A DNA stretch of 64,000 nt from Lysobacter sp. S4-A87 (GCF_022637455.1 NZ_CP093341.1:930001-994000); one strand, 5' to 3'. Numbered from the stretch's first letter, positions 9,319 to 19,049 are shown. Notes: generated by a model from the sequence alone, not told the origin. Made by a program: numbers and translations.

Positions 9319-9370
9319 CAGTGAGGGGCTGCACCCGGGTTGCAGTAACGCAGAGCAGGTCCCTCACTGC
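9319..9370. promoter_or_regulatory. Structured leader between gcvR and bcp
   Basis: The 10-bp arms GCAGTGAGGG (9319-9328) and CCCTCACTGC (9361-9370) are perfectly complementary and enclose an inner hairpin CTGCA...TGCAG (9329-9345). The structure ends 20 bp before the bcp start codon. It could be a leader RNA control element, an operator, or part of a dispersed repeat; the sequence alone does not decide. Confidence 0.45.
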
Positions 9371-9390
9371 GCTCGGAAGCACAAGGCGAA

Positions 9391-9885
9391 ATGCCCGACA
9401 CCGGCGACCGTATTGCAAAGGACGTCTCCGAACTGCCCCTGGCGCTGTCCAGCGGCCAGACTGCGCAGCTCAAGGATTTCGCCGGCCAATGGCTGGTGCT
9501 GTACTTCTATCCCAAGGACAGCACGCCCGGCTGCACCACCGAAGGCATCGACTTCAATGCCCTCCTGCCCAAATTCAAGAAGCTTGGCGCGACCGTACTG
9601 GGCGTCTCCCGCGACTCGCTGAAGTCGCACCAGAACTTCTGCGCAAAACAGGGCTTCAAGTTCGACCTGGTCAGCGACGCCGACGAGGCCCTGTGCAACG
9701 CCTTCGGCGTCATCAAGCTCAAGAACATGTACGGGCGCAAGGTGCTCGGCATCGAGCGCAGCACCTTCCTCATCGATTTCACCAGTGACCCCCAGGGCGT
9801 CATCGCCCAGTCATGGAGACCGGTGAAAGTCCCCGGCCATGCCCAGGCCGTCCTCGACGCACTCAAGGCTGCCGCAACGCAGTGA
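9391..9885 (+). CDS. bcp: Thioredoxin-dependent peroxiredoxin (Bcp/PrxQ)
   Basis: This 164-residue cytoplasmic peroxidase reduces hydroperoxides. The peroxidatic cysteine is C48 in DSTPGCTTEG. The usual E. coli-type resolving cysteine five residues later is absent (I53), and a cysteine in the next helix (NFCAKQGF, C84) takes that role. This C48/C84 pairing is the one described for Xanthomonas campestris PrxQ, supporting the taxonomic placement. It follows gcvR after a 136-bp gap with strong secondary structure. Confidence 0.94.
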   Translation: MPDTGDRIAKDVSELPLALSSGQTAQLKDFAGQWLVLYFYPKDSTPGCTTEGIDFNALLPKFKKLGATVLGVSRDSLKSHQNFCAKQGFKFDLVSDADEALCNAFGVIKLKNMYGRKVLGIERSTFLIDFTSDPQGVIAQSWRPVKVPGHAQAVLDALKAAATQ

Positions 9886-10018
9886 CCCCCTTCGCCCGCC
9901 ACCCACGCTGCCGTCCCGCCCCGCGGGCCACGGCAGCGTCGCCGTGTCCGCACCCCGTCCACGCGTTTCATCGTTCCACCCGGCCGTTCACCATGTTCAA
10001 CCCGCATCGGAGCATTCG

Positions 10019-11428
10019 ATGACCAGAAGCAAGCGGATCTACGTGCTCGACACCAATGTGCTCATGCACGACCCGACCGCGCTGTTCAAGTTCGAGGAAC
10101 ACGATGTCTTCCTGCCGATGCAGGTCATCGAAGAGCTCGACAACGCCAAAAAAGGCACCTCCGAAGCCAGCCGCAATGCGCGCCAGGTCAGCCGCTTCCT
10201 CAATGAGCTGATCCAGGCCGAAGGCACCGACAAGATTTCGTCCGGCATCACCCTCAGCCGTCCGCAGGGGCTGCAGCTGCGCGGCGAGCAGAGCATCGGC
10301 AAGCTGCGTTTCCAGACCCGCGACTTCGACTCGGGCAAGCGCTTTGGCGCGGTTATCCCGGACAACCACATCCTCGGCTCGATCCTGTCGCTGAAGGAGA
10401 GCGACCCGGGCGTGCCGGTGGTGTTCGTCTCCAAGGACATCAACCTGCGCATCAAGGCGTCCATCGCCGGGATCGTGTCGGAGGACTACGAGAACGACCG
10501 CGCCCTCGACGACTTCAGCCTGCTCTACACCGGCGCCACCGCGCTGCCGGAAGACTTCTGGCAGCGCTTCGGCAAGGACCTGCGCTCGTGGACCGAGAAG
10601 GGCCGCACCTTCTACGAGATCTCGCGCAACCGTGACAGCGCCGAGGACGACAACTGGCATCCGAACCAGTTCCTGTACCTGCCCGGCGACGACGAGTCGC
10701 AGATGAAGGTCGCGCGCCTGACCGACAGCAAGGTCGTGCTGCAGATCGTCGACGACTTCCGTCACCACCAGCATGCGGTGTGGGGCATCACCGCCCGCAA
10801 CCGCGAGCAGAATTTCGCGTTGAACGCGCTGATGGACCCGGAGATCGACTTCGTCACCCTGCTCGGCACCGCCGGCACCGGCAAGACCCTGCTGGCACTC
10901 GCGGCCGGCCTGGCGCAGACGATGGACCAGCAACGCTATCGTGAAATCATCATGACCCGCGCCACGGTCAGCGTCGGCGAGGACATCGGCTTCCTGCCGG
11001 GCACGGAAGAGGAAAAGATGACGCCGTGGATGGGCGCGCTGACCGACAACCTGGAGGTGCTCACCCACAACCAGGACGGCGGCAGCTGGGGTCGCGCGGC
11101 GACCAACGACCTGCTCGCCAGCCGCATCAAGATCCGCTCGCTGAACTTCATGCGCGGCCGCACGTTCCTCAACCGCTGGCTGATCCTCGACGAAGCGCAG
11201 AACCTCACGCCCAAGCAGATGAAGACGCTGATCACGCGTGCCGGCCCTGGCACCAAGATCGTCTGCCTGGGCAACGTCGAGCAGATCGACACGCCCTACC
11301 TCACCGAGACCACGTCGGGCCTGACCTACGCGGTGGACCGCTTCAAGAACTGGGACCACAGCGCGCACATCACGTTGCGTCGCGGCGAGCGTTCGCGCCT
11401 GGCCGATTACGCTTCCGAAGTCTTGTAA
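10019..11428 (+). CDS. PIN domain-PhoH family ATPase (PhoH2/YlaK type)
   Basis: The 469-residue product starts MTRSKRIYVLDTNVLMHDP, a PIN nuclease domain opening with the acidic DTNVL motif (residues 1 to about 140). A C-terminal PhoH ATPase domain follows, with Walker A GTAGTGKTLLALA (Lys at about 289) and Walker B-like LILDEAQN. PIN-PhoH proteins are described as RNA-unwinding nucleases. The start at 10019 has a GGAG site 7 bases upstream. A perfect hairpin follows the stop. Confidence 0.9.
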   Translation: MTRSKRIYVLDTNVLMHDPTALFKFEEHDVFLPMQVIEELDNAKKGTSEASRNARQVSRFLNELIQAEGTDKISSGITLSRPQGLQLRGEQSIGKLRFQTRDFDSGKRFGAVIPDNHILGSILSLKESDPGVPVVFVSKDINLRIKASIAGIVSEDYENDRALDDFSLLYTGATALPEDFWQRFGKDLRSWTEKGRTFYEISRNRDSAEDDNWHPNQFLYLPGDDESQMKVARLTDSKVVLQIVDDFRHHQHAVWGITARNREQNFALNALMDPEIDFVTLLGTAGTGKTLLALAAGLAQTMDQQRYREIIMTRATVSVGEDIGFLPGTEEEKMTPWMGALTDNLEVLTHNQDGGSWGRAATNDLLASRIKIRSLNFMRGRTFLNRWLILDEAQNLTPKQMKTLITRAGPGTKIVCLGNVEQIDTPYLTETTSGLTYAVDRFKNWDHSAHITLRRGERSRLADYASEVL

Positions 11429-11445
11429 CGCGAAGGAAACGACGC

Positions 11446-11467
11446 GCGCAGGGGTTCGCCCCTGCGC
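11446..11467 (+). terminator. Hairpin after phoH-type gene
   Basis: A 9-bp perfect stem (GCGCAGGGG/CCCCTGCGC) is capped by a TTCG tetraloop and lies 18 bp after the stop. There is no T-run, so it may stabilise the 3' end rather than terminate alone. Confidence 0.5.
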
Positions 11468-11477
11468 TGCTGCCGAT

Positions 11478-11697
11478 CGTTCCTTCATCGGCGGGGCAAT
11501 GCTGAGCGGCGACCCGCGCCGGCTGTGGCTTGCCTGCTGGTCATCGGCGGTTCGCGCTGGGTGGCGTGGCCGGTTCGGCGCTGCTTCACCACTGGGGCCA
11601 CCGCGCCCTGTACGTGCCGGCGGCATTGACCGGCGCGACCGCGGCGACCTACCTCGCCTGGACGCGAGGTCCGACGCGGAGCGCGGAGGCGGCCTGA
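11478..11697 (+). pseudogene. Frameshifted remnant of a membrane protein (DUF1275/YoaK-like C-terminus)
   Basis: Three short segments in three successive frames read as one hydrophobic protein end: [18 protein letters not shown] (from about 11481), then ACLLVIGG (from 11528), then [20 protein letters not shown] and [17 protein letters not shown] (from 11551, stop at 11695-11697). The last part looks like the C-terminal membrane helices of DUF1275 proteins. No start codon or N-terminal domain is present in the gap after the phoH-type gene. I infer a decayed gene; sequencing error could explain the frame changes but not the missing first two thirds. Confidence 0.4.
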
Positions 11698-11740
11698 CAC
11701 CCTATCGCTTCCGACACGCGGGCACAGGCAAACTGTGGCG

Positions 11741-12568
11741 ATGAACTCCGCCCCCCGCCCTGCCTGTGCCCTGACCATCGCCGGTTCCGACTCCGGCGGT
11801 GGTGCCGGCATCCAGGCCGACCTGAAGACATTCGCCGCCCACCGCGTGCACGGCCTGAGCGCGATTGCCGCGTTGACCGCGCAGCACACGCGCGGCGTCA
11901 CCGCTGTCCACGTCCCGGACGTGGGCTTCCTGCGCGCGCAGATCGATGCCTGCTTCGACGATTTCGCGATCGCCGCGGTCAAGCTCGGCATGCTCGCCAA
12001 CGCGGCCGTCATCGCAGCGGTGGCCGACGCGCTGGCGCACTACCGGCCTTCGCACATCGTGCTCGACCCGGTGATGGTATCGACGTCCGGCGCACGCCTG
12101 CTCGAAGCCAGCGCGCTCGATGCGCTGCGCACGCGCCTGATGCCGCTGGCGACGCTGGTCACGCCGAACCTGCCCGAGGCCGAATTGCTGCTCGGCCAGC
12201 CGATCGCCGACGTCGACGCGATGCATGTCGCCATCTCGCGGCTGCATGAGCTCGGCGCCCGCAGCGTGCTGCTCAAGGGAGGCCACCTGCCGGGAACCGG
12301 CGACGTGGTCGATCTGTTTTCCCATTCCGACGCTGATGCCGACGGCACGGTGCGCGTCATAGCCCACCCGCGCCTGCAGCTGGAAGCACACGGCACCGGC
12401 TGCACGCTGGCATCGGCGGTGGCGGCCAATCTCTGCCTGGGTCGCGAGCTCGCCGACAGTTGCACTGCCGCCGCCGACTACGTCCATGCCGCGCTTGTCC
12501 GCGGCTATCGCCCCGGCAACAGTGACATCCTCGTGCTCGACCATTTCGGCGCCGCGCCCCATGAATGA
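11741..12568 (+). CDS. thiD: Hydroxymethylpyrimidine / phosphomethylpyrimidine kinase
   Basis: ThiD phosphorylates HMP and HMP-P on the pyrimidine side of thiamine synthesis. The ATG at 11741 gives 275 residues starting [20 protein letters not shown]; a GTG at 11735 would add two residues. Ribokinase-fold features are the N-terminal [18 protein letters not shown] substrate loop, [11 protein letters not shown], and the C-terminal anion hole [14 protein letters not shown]. Its stop overlaps the start of the next hydrolase gene by 8 bp, so the two are probably co-transcribed. Confidence 0.94.
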   Translation: MNSAPRPACALTIAGSDSGGGAGIQADLKTFAAHRVHGLSAIAALTAQHTRGVTAVHVPDVGFLRAQIDACFDDFAIAAVKLGMLANAAVIAAVADALAHYRPSHIVLDPVMVSTSGARLLEASALDALRTRLMPLATLVTPNLPEAELLLGQPIADVDAMHVAISRLHELGARSVLLKGGHLPGTGDVVDLFSHSDADADGTVRVIAHPRLQLEAHGTGCTLASAVAANLCLGRELADSCTAAADYVHAALVRGYRPGNSDILVLDHFGAAPHE

Positions 12569-13409
12569 GCCCCTCGCGGTGCAACCTCTCGAACTGGATG
12601 TGCAGGCCGTCGACGGCCATCGCTGGACACTTCTGGCGCGCATTCCCGCCAATCCGCAGGCGAGCCTGCTCTGGCTGCCGGCGCTGGGCGTGGCCGCGAA
12701 ACACTACCTGCCCTTCGCCGATGCCCTGGCGGCGCGCGGGGTTGCCGTGTTCCTGCACGAATGGCGCGGCGGCGGTTCGAGCAACCTGCGCGCCGGCCAT
12801 GACACCGATTGGGGCTATCGCGAACTGTTGTGCAACGACATTCCGGCGAGCGAAGCGGTGGTCGCCGGGCACGCGCCGGCCGTGACGCAGATCATTGGCG
12901 GCCACAGCCTGGGCGGGCAGCTGGCCTGCTGTCGCCTCGGTCTGTCCCCGACCACCGCGCAACGCCTGTGGCTGGTTGCCAGTGGCGCGCCTTACTGGCG
13001 CGCGTTCCCGCTGCGGACCAAATGGTTCCTGCCCTTTGTCTATCGCTTCCTGGCGTGGCTGGCCGACCGCCACGGTGCCCTGCCCGGTCGCCGGATCGGG
13101 TTCGGCGGACAGGAAGCGCGTGGACTGATCCGCGACTGGAGCCGCAGCGGCCTCAGCGGTCGCTACGCCGCCGGCGGGCTGGACATCGACCTGGATGCGG
13201 CGATGGCCGCGGTCGAAATCGAGGCGCACGGGATTGCGATGGACAGCGACTGGCTGGGGCCGGAGTCGTCGCTGCGCTTCCTGTTGTCGAAGCTGCGGCA
13301 CTCGCAGACCCGGGTCGATGTGCTCGATGCGGCTGCGCTGGGTGTGCGGGCGGATCACTATGCGTGGATGAAGCAACCGGGGGCGGTGGTGGAGAGGTTG
13401 ATGGGGTGA
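12561..13409 (+). CDS. Alpha/beta hydrolase
   Basis: The 282-residue product overlaps thiD by 8 bp (ATG at 12561). An alpha/beta hydrolase fold is indicated by SLLWLPALGVAAKHY near the N-terminus, LHEWRGGGSSNL after the oxyanion region, and the nucleophile elbow GGHSLGGQ (Ser at about residue 115). A possible catalytic His lies in RADHYAWM near the end. There is no signal peptide, so it should be cytoplasmic. Substrate is unknown; pairing with thiD does not by itself imply a thiamine role. Confidence 0.75.
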   Translation: MNEPLAVQPLELDVQAVDGHRWTLLARIPANPQASLLWLPALGVAAKHYLPFADALAARGVAVFLHEWRGGGSSNLRAGHDTDWGYRELLCNDIPASEAVVAGHAPAVTQIIGGHSLGGQLACCRLGLSPTTAQRLWLVASGAPYWRAFPLRTKWFLPFVYRFLAWLADRHGALPGRRIGFGGQEARGLIRDWSRSGLSGRYAAGGLDIDLDAAMAAVEIEAHGIAMDSDWLGPESSLRFLLSKLRHSQTRVDVLDAAALGVRADHYAWMKQPGAVVERLMG

Positions 13410-13437
13410 GGGGGGCCTTGTCCCGCCGCGTATCTGG

Positions 13438-13471
13438 CCCCGGGTGCGCTTCGCTTACCCGGGCTACGGGG
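13438..13471. repeat. Palindromic REP-like repeat, single copy (locus 2)
   Basis: A copy reading CCCCGGGTGCGCTTCGCTTA, continuing to CCCGGGCTACGGGG, lies 28 bp after the hydrolase stop. It matches the inverted copies at loci 1 and 3. Confidence 0.85.
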
Positions 13472-13602
13472 CCGGATGGGTGTGTTTGTTTATGGGGAAT
13501 TTACGCGCGGGGCGTGATCGCGGAATAGAGGCTTTACGGGACCGGTACCAACAATGACGCCGTGGCCAATCGGGCCTCGAATGTCATTCCCGGGTATCCG
13601 CA

Positions 13603-14334
13603 ATGTCCCTTCATTTCATCCGCGTGCGCGAAGCGTCCGTGCCGTTGCTGTTCGCTGCCTGCGCGGGTATCGGCCTGCTTGCCATGGGCAGCCAGGCGCG
13701 CGCCGCGACGCTTTCCGGCAACGCCGCGCTGACCAGCGACTACGTCTGGCGCGGCACCACCCAGACCCAGGGCGATGCCGCCGTGCAGGCCGGCTTCAAG
13801 CTCGCCGGCGATTCGGGCTTCTACGGTTCGGCATGGGGCTCCAACGTCGAGTTCGCCCCCGACACGCATGCCAGCAGCGAGCTGGATTTCACCGTCGGTT
13901 GGGGCGCCGCCCTGTCCGACAAGTGGGCCGTCGACGTCAACCTGCTGCGCTACCAGTACCCCTCGACCACGGTCGACCTCAACTGGACCGAACTCAACGG
14001 CACCCTGACCTACGACAGCAACTACTGGCTGTCCATGGGCTATTCGACCGAAGCACTCGGCGGCGAGGAGGACGGGCTCTACACGCAGGTTGGCGCCAGG
14101 TTCCCGATCAACGATGCGTTCCGTCTCGAAGGCGCGGTTGGCTACTACACCCTCGACGGCTATAGCGCCGCTGCCGACAGCTACCTGCACGGCCAGCTCA
14201 GCGCGGTGTGGGCAGTGAAGGCTCCGCTGGAGCTGCGCGTGACCGCGCACGCGACCGATTCCAATGCCGAGGACATCTTCGGCGAAACGTTTGCAGGCAA
14301 CCGCATCGAAGCGGCCCTGCAGGCTTCCTTCTGA
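13603..14334 (+). CDS. TorF-family putative porin (Gcw_chp type)
   Basis: The 243-residue product has a signal peptide ending near SQARAA (about residue 35). The opening after it, LSGNAALTSDYVWRGTTQTQ followed by GFKLAGDSGFYGSAWGSNVEF (seen as separate motifs), is the hallmark of the Gcw_chp/TorF outer-membrane family; alternating beta strands end in a C-terminal phenylalanine (LQASF). It should form a small outer-membrane barrel. Its stop is only 14 bp before kdpF, so it is the first gene of the Kdp transcription unit. This suggests a pore serving potassium entry across the outer membrane, but that role is inference. Confidence 0.82.
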   Translation: MSLHFIRVREASVPLLFAACAGIGLLAMGSQARAATLSGNAALTSDYVWRGTTQTQGDAAVQAGFKLAGDSGFYGSAWGSNVEFAPDTHASSELDFTVGWGAALSDKWAVDVNLLRYQYPSTTVDLNWTELNGTLTYDSNYWLSMGYSTEALGGEEDGLYTQVGARFPINDAFRLEGAVGYYTLDGYSAAADSYLHGQLSAVWAVKAPLELRVTAHATDSNAEDIFGETFAGNRIEAALQASF

Positions 14335-14348
14335 CCGGGAGAGACGAC

Positions 14349-14441
14349 ATGCCTGGCTGGCTTGCCCTTGTTTGCGGAGTCGCGGTGGCCGTGGCCTCCG
14401 CGTACCTGCTGTACGTGATTCTTCGACCCGAAGATTTCTAA
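14349..14441 (+). CDS. kdpF: KdpF, small stabilising subunit of the potassium ATPase
   Basis: The 30-residue peptide MPGWLALVCGVAVAVASAYL ending LLYVILRPEDF is a single membrane helix with the C-terminal LRPEDF typical of KdpF. It lies between the porin and kdpA, exactly where kdpF is expected. In E. coli, KdpF stabilises the KdpABC complex. It is too short for most gene finders. Confidence 0.92.
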   Translation: MPGWLALVCGVAVAVASAYLLYVILRPEDF

Positions 14442-14469
14442 GCCTGTATGACGGCTTGAGAGCACAACA

Positions 14470-16224
14470 ATGACCGAGACACTACTTGTACTGGTGCTTG
14501 CGATCGGCCTCGGCTGGCCGCTCGGACACTACCTGGCCCGCGTCATGCGCGGCGACCGCTCCTGGGTGGACCGCGTGGTCGGCCCCGTCGAACGCGTGAT
14601 CTACAAGGCACTGGGCACCGACCCGCATCGCGGCATGAGCTGGCGCGGTTACGCCAAGGCGTTTGCACTGAGCAACCTCGTTGTCGGCCTGGTGGTCTGG
14701 GTGCAGTTCATGACCCAGGCCTGGCTGCCGCTCAACCCCGATGACATCCCCAACATGCGCTGGGACACCGCCCTGCACACGATGGTGTCGTTCCTGACCA
14801 ACACCAACCAGCAGCACTACTCCGGCCAGGCGCAGTTGAGCTACCTGTCGCAGATGATGGGCATTGTCGGCCTGCAGGTCGTCACACCGGTCATGGGACT
14901 GGCGCTGGTGGTGGCGACGCTGCGCGGATTGTTTGGCGGTCGCGGGGAAATGGCCCGGGCCAGCGCCACCAGCGGTCCGGTGATCATCGGTCACGGCACT
15001 GACGACACCCAGGACCGCGACGTCGGCAACTACTGGGCCGACGTGACCCGCGCCACGCTGCGCTTCGTGCTGCCACTGTGCCTGGTCTGGACCATCCTGC
15101 TGGCATCGCAGGGCGTGCCGTCGACACTGCAAGCCGGCCCGCAGATCACACCGGTCGATGCCAGCGTCGAGATGAAGACGCAGAAGATCCCGCTCGGCCC
15201 GGTCGCCCCGATGGTCGCCATCAAGCAGCTTGGCTCCAACGGCGGCGGCTGGTACGGCCCGAACAGCGCGGTGGCATTGGAGAACCCCACGCCGTTCTCC
15301 AACCTGCTCGAATTGCTGGCGATCCTGTTGATCCCGGTCACGATCACCTTCATGGTCGGCCCGTTCACTCGACGCAAGCGCCTGACTGGCCTGGTATTCG
15401 GCACCATGCTGGTGATGTCGGTGGTCTCGACCGGCCTGTCGATGGGCTTCGAGGCGTTTTCCTCCACCCGCGCCGACGTGGCGTTGATGGAAGGCAAGGA
15501 AGTGCGCCTGGGCGTCGAAAACTCGGCCCTGTGGTCTGGCATCACCACGCAGGTCAACAACGGCTCGGTCAACGCAATGCACGACTCGCTGGCGCCGCTG
15601 ACCGGCGGCGTGGCCATGGTCAACATGCTGATCAACTCGATCTGGGGCGGTGTCGGCTGCGGCCTGCAGCAGTTCCTCGTCTACCTGCTGCTGGCCGTGT
15701 TCCTGGCCGGACTGATGACCGGGCGCACGCCGGAACTGTTCGGCCGCAAGATCGAAGCGCCTGAAGTGAAGTTGCTGGCGTTGCTGATCCTGCTGCAGCC
15801 GGCGGTGCTGCTCGTCTTCACCGCGGTCACCCTGATGATCCCGTCGATCACCGGCAACTCCAACCCGGGCTTCCACGGCATCAGCCAGGTGTTCTACGAG
15901 TACGCCTCGGCGTTCGCCAACAACGGCTCCGGCTTCGAAGGCCTGGGTGACGCCACGTACTGGTGGAACCTGAGCTGCGCGCTCGTGCTTGCACTGGGCC
16001 GTTTCCCCGCGCTGATCGTGCCCCTGGCCGTGGCCGGCCTTCTGGCGAAGAAGCGCGTCGCTCCGGAAAGCAGCGGCACGCTGCACGTGGAGACGCCGAC
16101 CTTCTCGCTCACGCTGATCGCGGTGATCGTGATCCTGACCGTCCTGCAATTCATGCCCGCCCTGGTAATGGGCCCAATCGCCGATCACCTGACCCTGTAC
16201 GGCGCTGCGCCGTCAGGGCTGTGA
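14470..16224 (+). CDS. kdpA: Potassium-transporting ATPase, potassium-binding subunit
   Basis: KdpA is the potassium-selective channel-like subunit of the KdpFABC pump in the inner membrane. The 584-residue protein is strongly hydrophobic with about ten helices. Selectivity-filter-type segments are visible as [24 protein letters not shown] and [10 protein letters not shown]. It follows kdpF by 28 bp and precedes kdpB by 10 bp. The length is normal. Confidence 0.97.
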   Translation: MTETLLVLVLAIGLGWPLGHYLARVMRGDRSWVDRVVGPVERVIYKALGTDPHRGMSWRGYAKAFALSNLVVGLVVWVQFMTQAWLPLNPDDIPNMRWDTALHTMVSFLTNTNQQHYSGQAQLSYLSQMMGIVGLQVVTPVMGLALVVATLRGLFGGRGEMARASATSGPVIIGHGTDDTQDRDVGNYWADVTRATLRFVLPLCLVWTILLASQGVPSTLQAGPQITPVDASVEMKTQKIPLGPVAPMVAIKQLGSNGGGWYGPNSAVALENPTPFSNLLELLAILLIPVTITFMVGPFTRRKRLTGLVFGTMLVMSVVSTGLSMGFEAFSSTRADVALMEGKEVRLGVENSALWSGITTQVNNGSVNAMHDSLAPLTGGVAMVNMLINSIWGGVGCGLQQFLVYLLLAVFLAGLMTGRTPELFGRKIEAPEVKLLALLILLQPAVLLVFTAVTLMIPSITGNSNPGFHGISQVFYEYASAFANNGSGFEGLGDATYWWNLSCALVLALGRFPALIVPLAVAGLLAKKRVAPESSGTLHVETPTFSLTLIAVIVILTVLQFMPALVMGPIADHLTLYGAAPSGL

Positions 16225-16234
16225 GGTAAAGAAC

Positions 16235-18319
16235 GTGACTGACACCATGCAAACCCACCTGGGTACCGCCCGCCGCCAGCCGGTGGCGGGCCTCGACGGC
16301 GCGGCACTGCGCACGTCGCTGATCGATTCGTTCCGCAAGCTGTCGCCGCGCCAGGCGGTGAAGAGCCCGGTCATGGCCATCGTGCTGCTCGGCACGGTCC
16401 TGTCCGCCCTGATCACTGCGGCCTCAATCGGCGATGCGGCGCCGGGCAATCTCGCCTTCGGCATCGCGGTGACGCTGATCCTGTTCGTGACGGTGCTGTT
16501 CGCCAATTTCGCCGAAGCCGTGGCCGAAGCGCGCGGCCGTGGCCAGGCCGCCTCGCTGCGTGCGGCACGACGCGACCTGGTGGCGCGCCGCCTCAACGGC
16601 AAGACCCGCGTCGGCGGCGAGAGCCGCGTCGCTGCGGCCACGTTGCGGCCCGGAGACCGGGTCATTGTCTCGGCCGGCGAACTGGTACCCGCTGACGGCG
16701 AGATCGTCGAAGGCGTGGCCACCATCAACGAGGCGGCCGTCACCGGCGAGTCCGCGCCGGTGCTGCGCGAGGCAGGCACCGACCGCTCTGGCGTTATCGG
16801 CGGCACCAAGGTGCTGTCCGACGAGATCGTCGTGGAAGTCAGCGCCGAACCCGGACACAGCTTCCTCGACCGCATGATCGCGCTGGTCGAGGGCGCCAAC
16901 CGGCAGAAGACGCCGAACGAGATCGCGCTGACGATGCTGCTGGCGGCGATGACGCTGACGTTCCTGATCGTCGTCGCCACCCTGCCCGCACTGGCCGGCT
17001 TCGTCGGCGCCAGTCTCGACCCGCTGCTGCTGATCGCGTTGCTGGTGTGCCTGATCCCGACCACGATCGGCGGCCTGCTGCCGGCAATCGGCATCGCCGG
17101 CATGAACCGCGCACTGTCGGCCAACGTGCTGGCGAAGTCGGGCAAGGCGGTGGAAGTGGCCGGCGACGTCGACGTGCTGCTGCTCGACAAGACCGGCACG
17201 ATCACCCACGGCGACCGCCAGGCCACCGTGTTCCATCCGCTCGCCGGCGTCGACCTGAGCCAGCTGCGCGACGCAGCGCTGCTGTCCTCGCTCGCCGACC
17301 CGACCCCGGAAGGCAAGTCGATCGTGCGCCTGGCGCGCGAGCTCAAGAGCACGGTGCCGGAACCCGAGCGCGCCAACTACGTGCAGTTCACCGCGCAGAC
17401 GCGCATGTCGGGCGTCGACCTGCCGGTCGAAGGCGGCAACGACCGCGTGATCCGCAAGGGTGCGGGCGACTCGATCGGCAAGCACGTGCAGGCGCTCGGC
17501 GGCCAGATCGTGCCGGAGCTGGCAGCGCGCATCGAACAGGTCGCCCGCGGCGGCGCCACGCCGCTGGTGGTCGCCGAGGGCCGTCATATCCTCGGTGTGA
17601 TCGAGCTGAGCGACGTGGTCAAGCACGGCGTCAAGGAGCGCTTTGCCCGACTGCGCGCGATGGGCGTACGCACGGTCATGATCACCGGCGACAACCCGCT
17701 CACCGCCGCTGCGATTGCCGCCGAAGCCGGCGTCGACGACTACATCGCCGAAGCGCGCCCCGAGGACAAGCTTGCCCGCATCCGTGCCGAACAGGCCGGC
17801 GGCCGTCTGGTGGCGATGGTCGGCGACGGCACCAACGACGCGCCGGCACTGGCCCAGGCCGATGTCGGACTGGCGATGAACTCGGGTACCCAGGCGGCCA
17901 AGGAGGCCGGCAACATGGTCGATCTGGACTCCGATCCGGCCAAGCTGCTGGCAGTGGTCGAGGTCGGCAAGCAACAGCTGATCACCCGCGGCGCGCTGAC
18001 CACGTTCTCGCTGGCCAACGACGTGTCCAAGTACTTCGCAATCCTGCCGGCGCTGTTTGCCGCGGCGATCCCGCAGATGGCAGCGCTCAACGTGATGCAC
18101 CTGTCGAGCCCGACCAATGCGGTGCTGGCGGCGCTGATCTTCAACGCGATCATCATTCCGGCGCTGATTCCGCTGGCCCTGGCCGGCGTGCGCTTCAAGC
18201 CTGCCAGCGCGGTGTCGCTGCTGCGCCGGAACATGCTGATCTACGGCGTCGGCGGTGTGCTGCTGCCGTTCGCCGGCATCAAGCTGATCGATCTTGTCCT
18301 TGTGGCTGTGGGGTTCTGA
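16235..18319 (+). CDS. kdpB: Potassium-transporting ATPase, ATP-binding subunit
   Basis: KdpB is the P-type ATPase subunit that energises KdpA. The 694-residue protein has the phosphorylated aspartate D318 in [11 protein letters not shown], the actuator motif TGESAPV, the hinge [14 protein letters not shown], and the membrane [16 protein letters not shown] segment typical of KdpB. The start is GTG at 16235: a GAGG Shine-Dalgarno at 16223-16226 sits 8 bp upstream, while the next ATG (16247) is too far from it. Confidence 0.97.
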   Translation: MTDTMQTHLGTARRQPVAGLDGAALRTSLIDSFRKLSPRQAVKSPVMAIVLLGTVLSALITAASIGDAAPGNLAFGIAVTLILFVTVLFANFAEAVAEARGRGQAASLRAARRDLVARRLNGKTRVGGESRVAAATLRPGDRVIVSAGELVPADGEIVEGVATINEAAVTGESAPVLREAGTDRSGVIGGTKVLSDEIVVEVSAEPGHSFLDRMIALVEGANRQKTPNEIALTMLLAAMTLTFLIVVATLPALAGFVGASLDPLLLIALLVCLIPTTIGGLLPAIGIAGMNRALSANVLAKSGKAVEVAGDVDVLLLDKTGTITHGDRQATVFHPLAGVDLSQLRDAALLSSLADPTPEGKSIVRLARELKSTVPEPERANYVQFTAQTRMSGVDLPVEGGNDRVIRKGAGDSIGKHVQALGGQIVPELAARIEQVARGGATPLVVAEGRHILGVIELSDVVKHGVKERFARLRAMGVRTVMITGDNPLTAAAIAAEAGVDDYIAEARPEDKLARIRAEQAGGRLVAMVGDGTNDAPALAQADVGLAMNSGTQAAKEAGNMVDLDSDPAKLLAVVEVGKQQLITRGALTTFSLANDVSKYFAILPALFAAAIPQMAALNVMHLSSPTNAVLAALIFNAIIIPALIPLALAGVRFKPASAVSLLRRNMLIYGVGGVLLPFAGIKLIDLVLVAVGF

Positions 18320-18320
18320 G

Positions 18321-18947
18321 ATGACTTCCGTGACTTCTGTTTCGTACGCTCCGCCGGCCGCCCACGCGGCCGTGCTGGAGGACCGCACTTCGTTGCGCGC
18401 TCCGCTGGTGTTCGCAGCGGTGATCCTGGTTGGCTTCGGCCTGCTGTATTCGCTGGCCGGTTCCGCCATCGGTGGCCTGCTGTTCCCGCACCAGGCCGCC
18501 GGCAGCATCGTGATGGTCGATGGCAAGGCGCGCGGTTCGGCCCTGGTGGCCCAGCCGTTTGCGGACGCCCGCTACTTCCAGCCGCGTCCGTCGGCCGCCG
18601 GCTACGATCCGATGGGCGCTGCCGGCAGCAACCTGGCGCGCAGCAATCCGGACCTGCGCAAGCGCATCGACGAATTGACCCGGGAAGTCGCCGCGCGCGA
18701 AGGCATTCCTGCGGCGCAGGTGCCGGGTGAGCTGGTCACCCAGTCGGGTGGCGGGCTGGATCCGCACCTGTCGCCGGCGGGCGCGCAGGTACAGATTGCC
18801 CGCGTCGCCAGGGCGCGCGGCCTGGGCGATGCCGATGTTGCCGCCGTGGTCGCCGCGCACACCGAGGCGCCGCAGTTCGGCGTGCTGGGTGAGCCGCGGG
18901 TCAATGTGCTGCAATTGAACCTCGCACTGGACGCAATCAAGCCATAG
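18321..18947 (+). CDS. kdpC: Potassium-transporting ATPase, subunit C
   Basis: KdpC has one N-terminal membrane helix (APLVFAAVILVGFGLLYSLA) and a periplasmic domain, and supports the KdpA-KdpB complex. ATG at 18321 follows the kdpB stop directly (1-bp gap) and gives 208 residues. The family pattern GSALVAQPFADARYFQPRPS, then AGYDPMGAAGSNLA and LDPHLSPAGAQVQIARVA, is clear. A repeat pair separates it from kdpD. Confidence 0.96.
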   Translation: MTSVTSVSYAPPAAHAAVLEDRTSLRAPLVFAAVILVGFGLLYSLAGSAIGGLLFPHQAAGSIVMVDGKARGSALVAQPFADARYFQPRPSAAGYDPMGAAGSNLARSNPDLRKRIDELTREVAAREGIPAAQVPGELVTQSGGGLDPHLSPAGAQVQIARVARARGLGDADVAAVVAAHTEAPQFGVLGEPRVNVLQLNLALDAIKP

Positions 18948-18951
18948 CGAA

Positions 18952-19049
18952 CCGTAGCCCGGGTAAGCGCAGCGCACCCGGGGTTTCGCGAGTTGCGAGG
19001 CGCGAGGCGCGGGTGGGACCCCGGGTGCGCTTCGCTTACCCGGGCTACG
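18952..19049. repeat. Palindromic REP-like repeat, inverted pair (locus 3)
   Basis: A copy at 18952-18982 (CCGTAGCCCGGGTAAGCGCA, then GCGCACCCGGG) faces an inverted copy at 19019-19049 across a 36-bp spacer. It occupies most of the 139-bp gap between kdpC and kdpD. A stable mRNA hairpin here could lower kdpDE output relative to kdpABC. Confidence 0.85.

Noticed and set aside
11499-11744. 81-codon plus-strand frame between phoH and thiD as a separate gene
   Set aside because: Only its first ~12 codons look protein-like; the rest reads as frameshifted DNA of the DUF1275-like remnant.
14482-18526. Long minus-strand frames opposite kdpA and kdpB
   Set aside because: Low-complexity His/Gln/Arg-rich translation opposite unmistakable Kdp subunits.
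6452-19049. Repeated 30-bp units as a possible CRISPR array
   Set aside because: Units are palindromic, kilobases apart and in inverted pairs with no regular spacers or cas genes.
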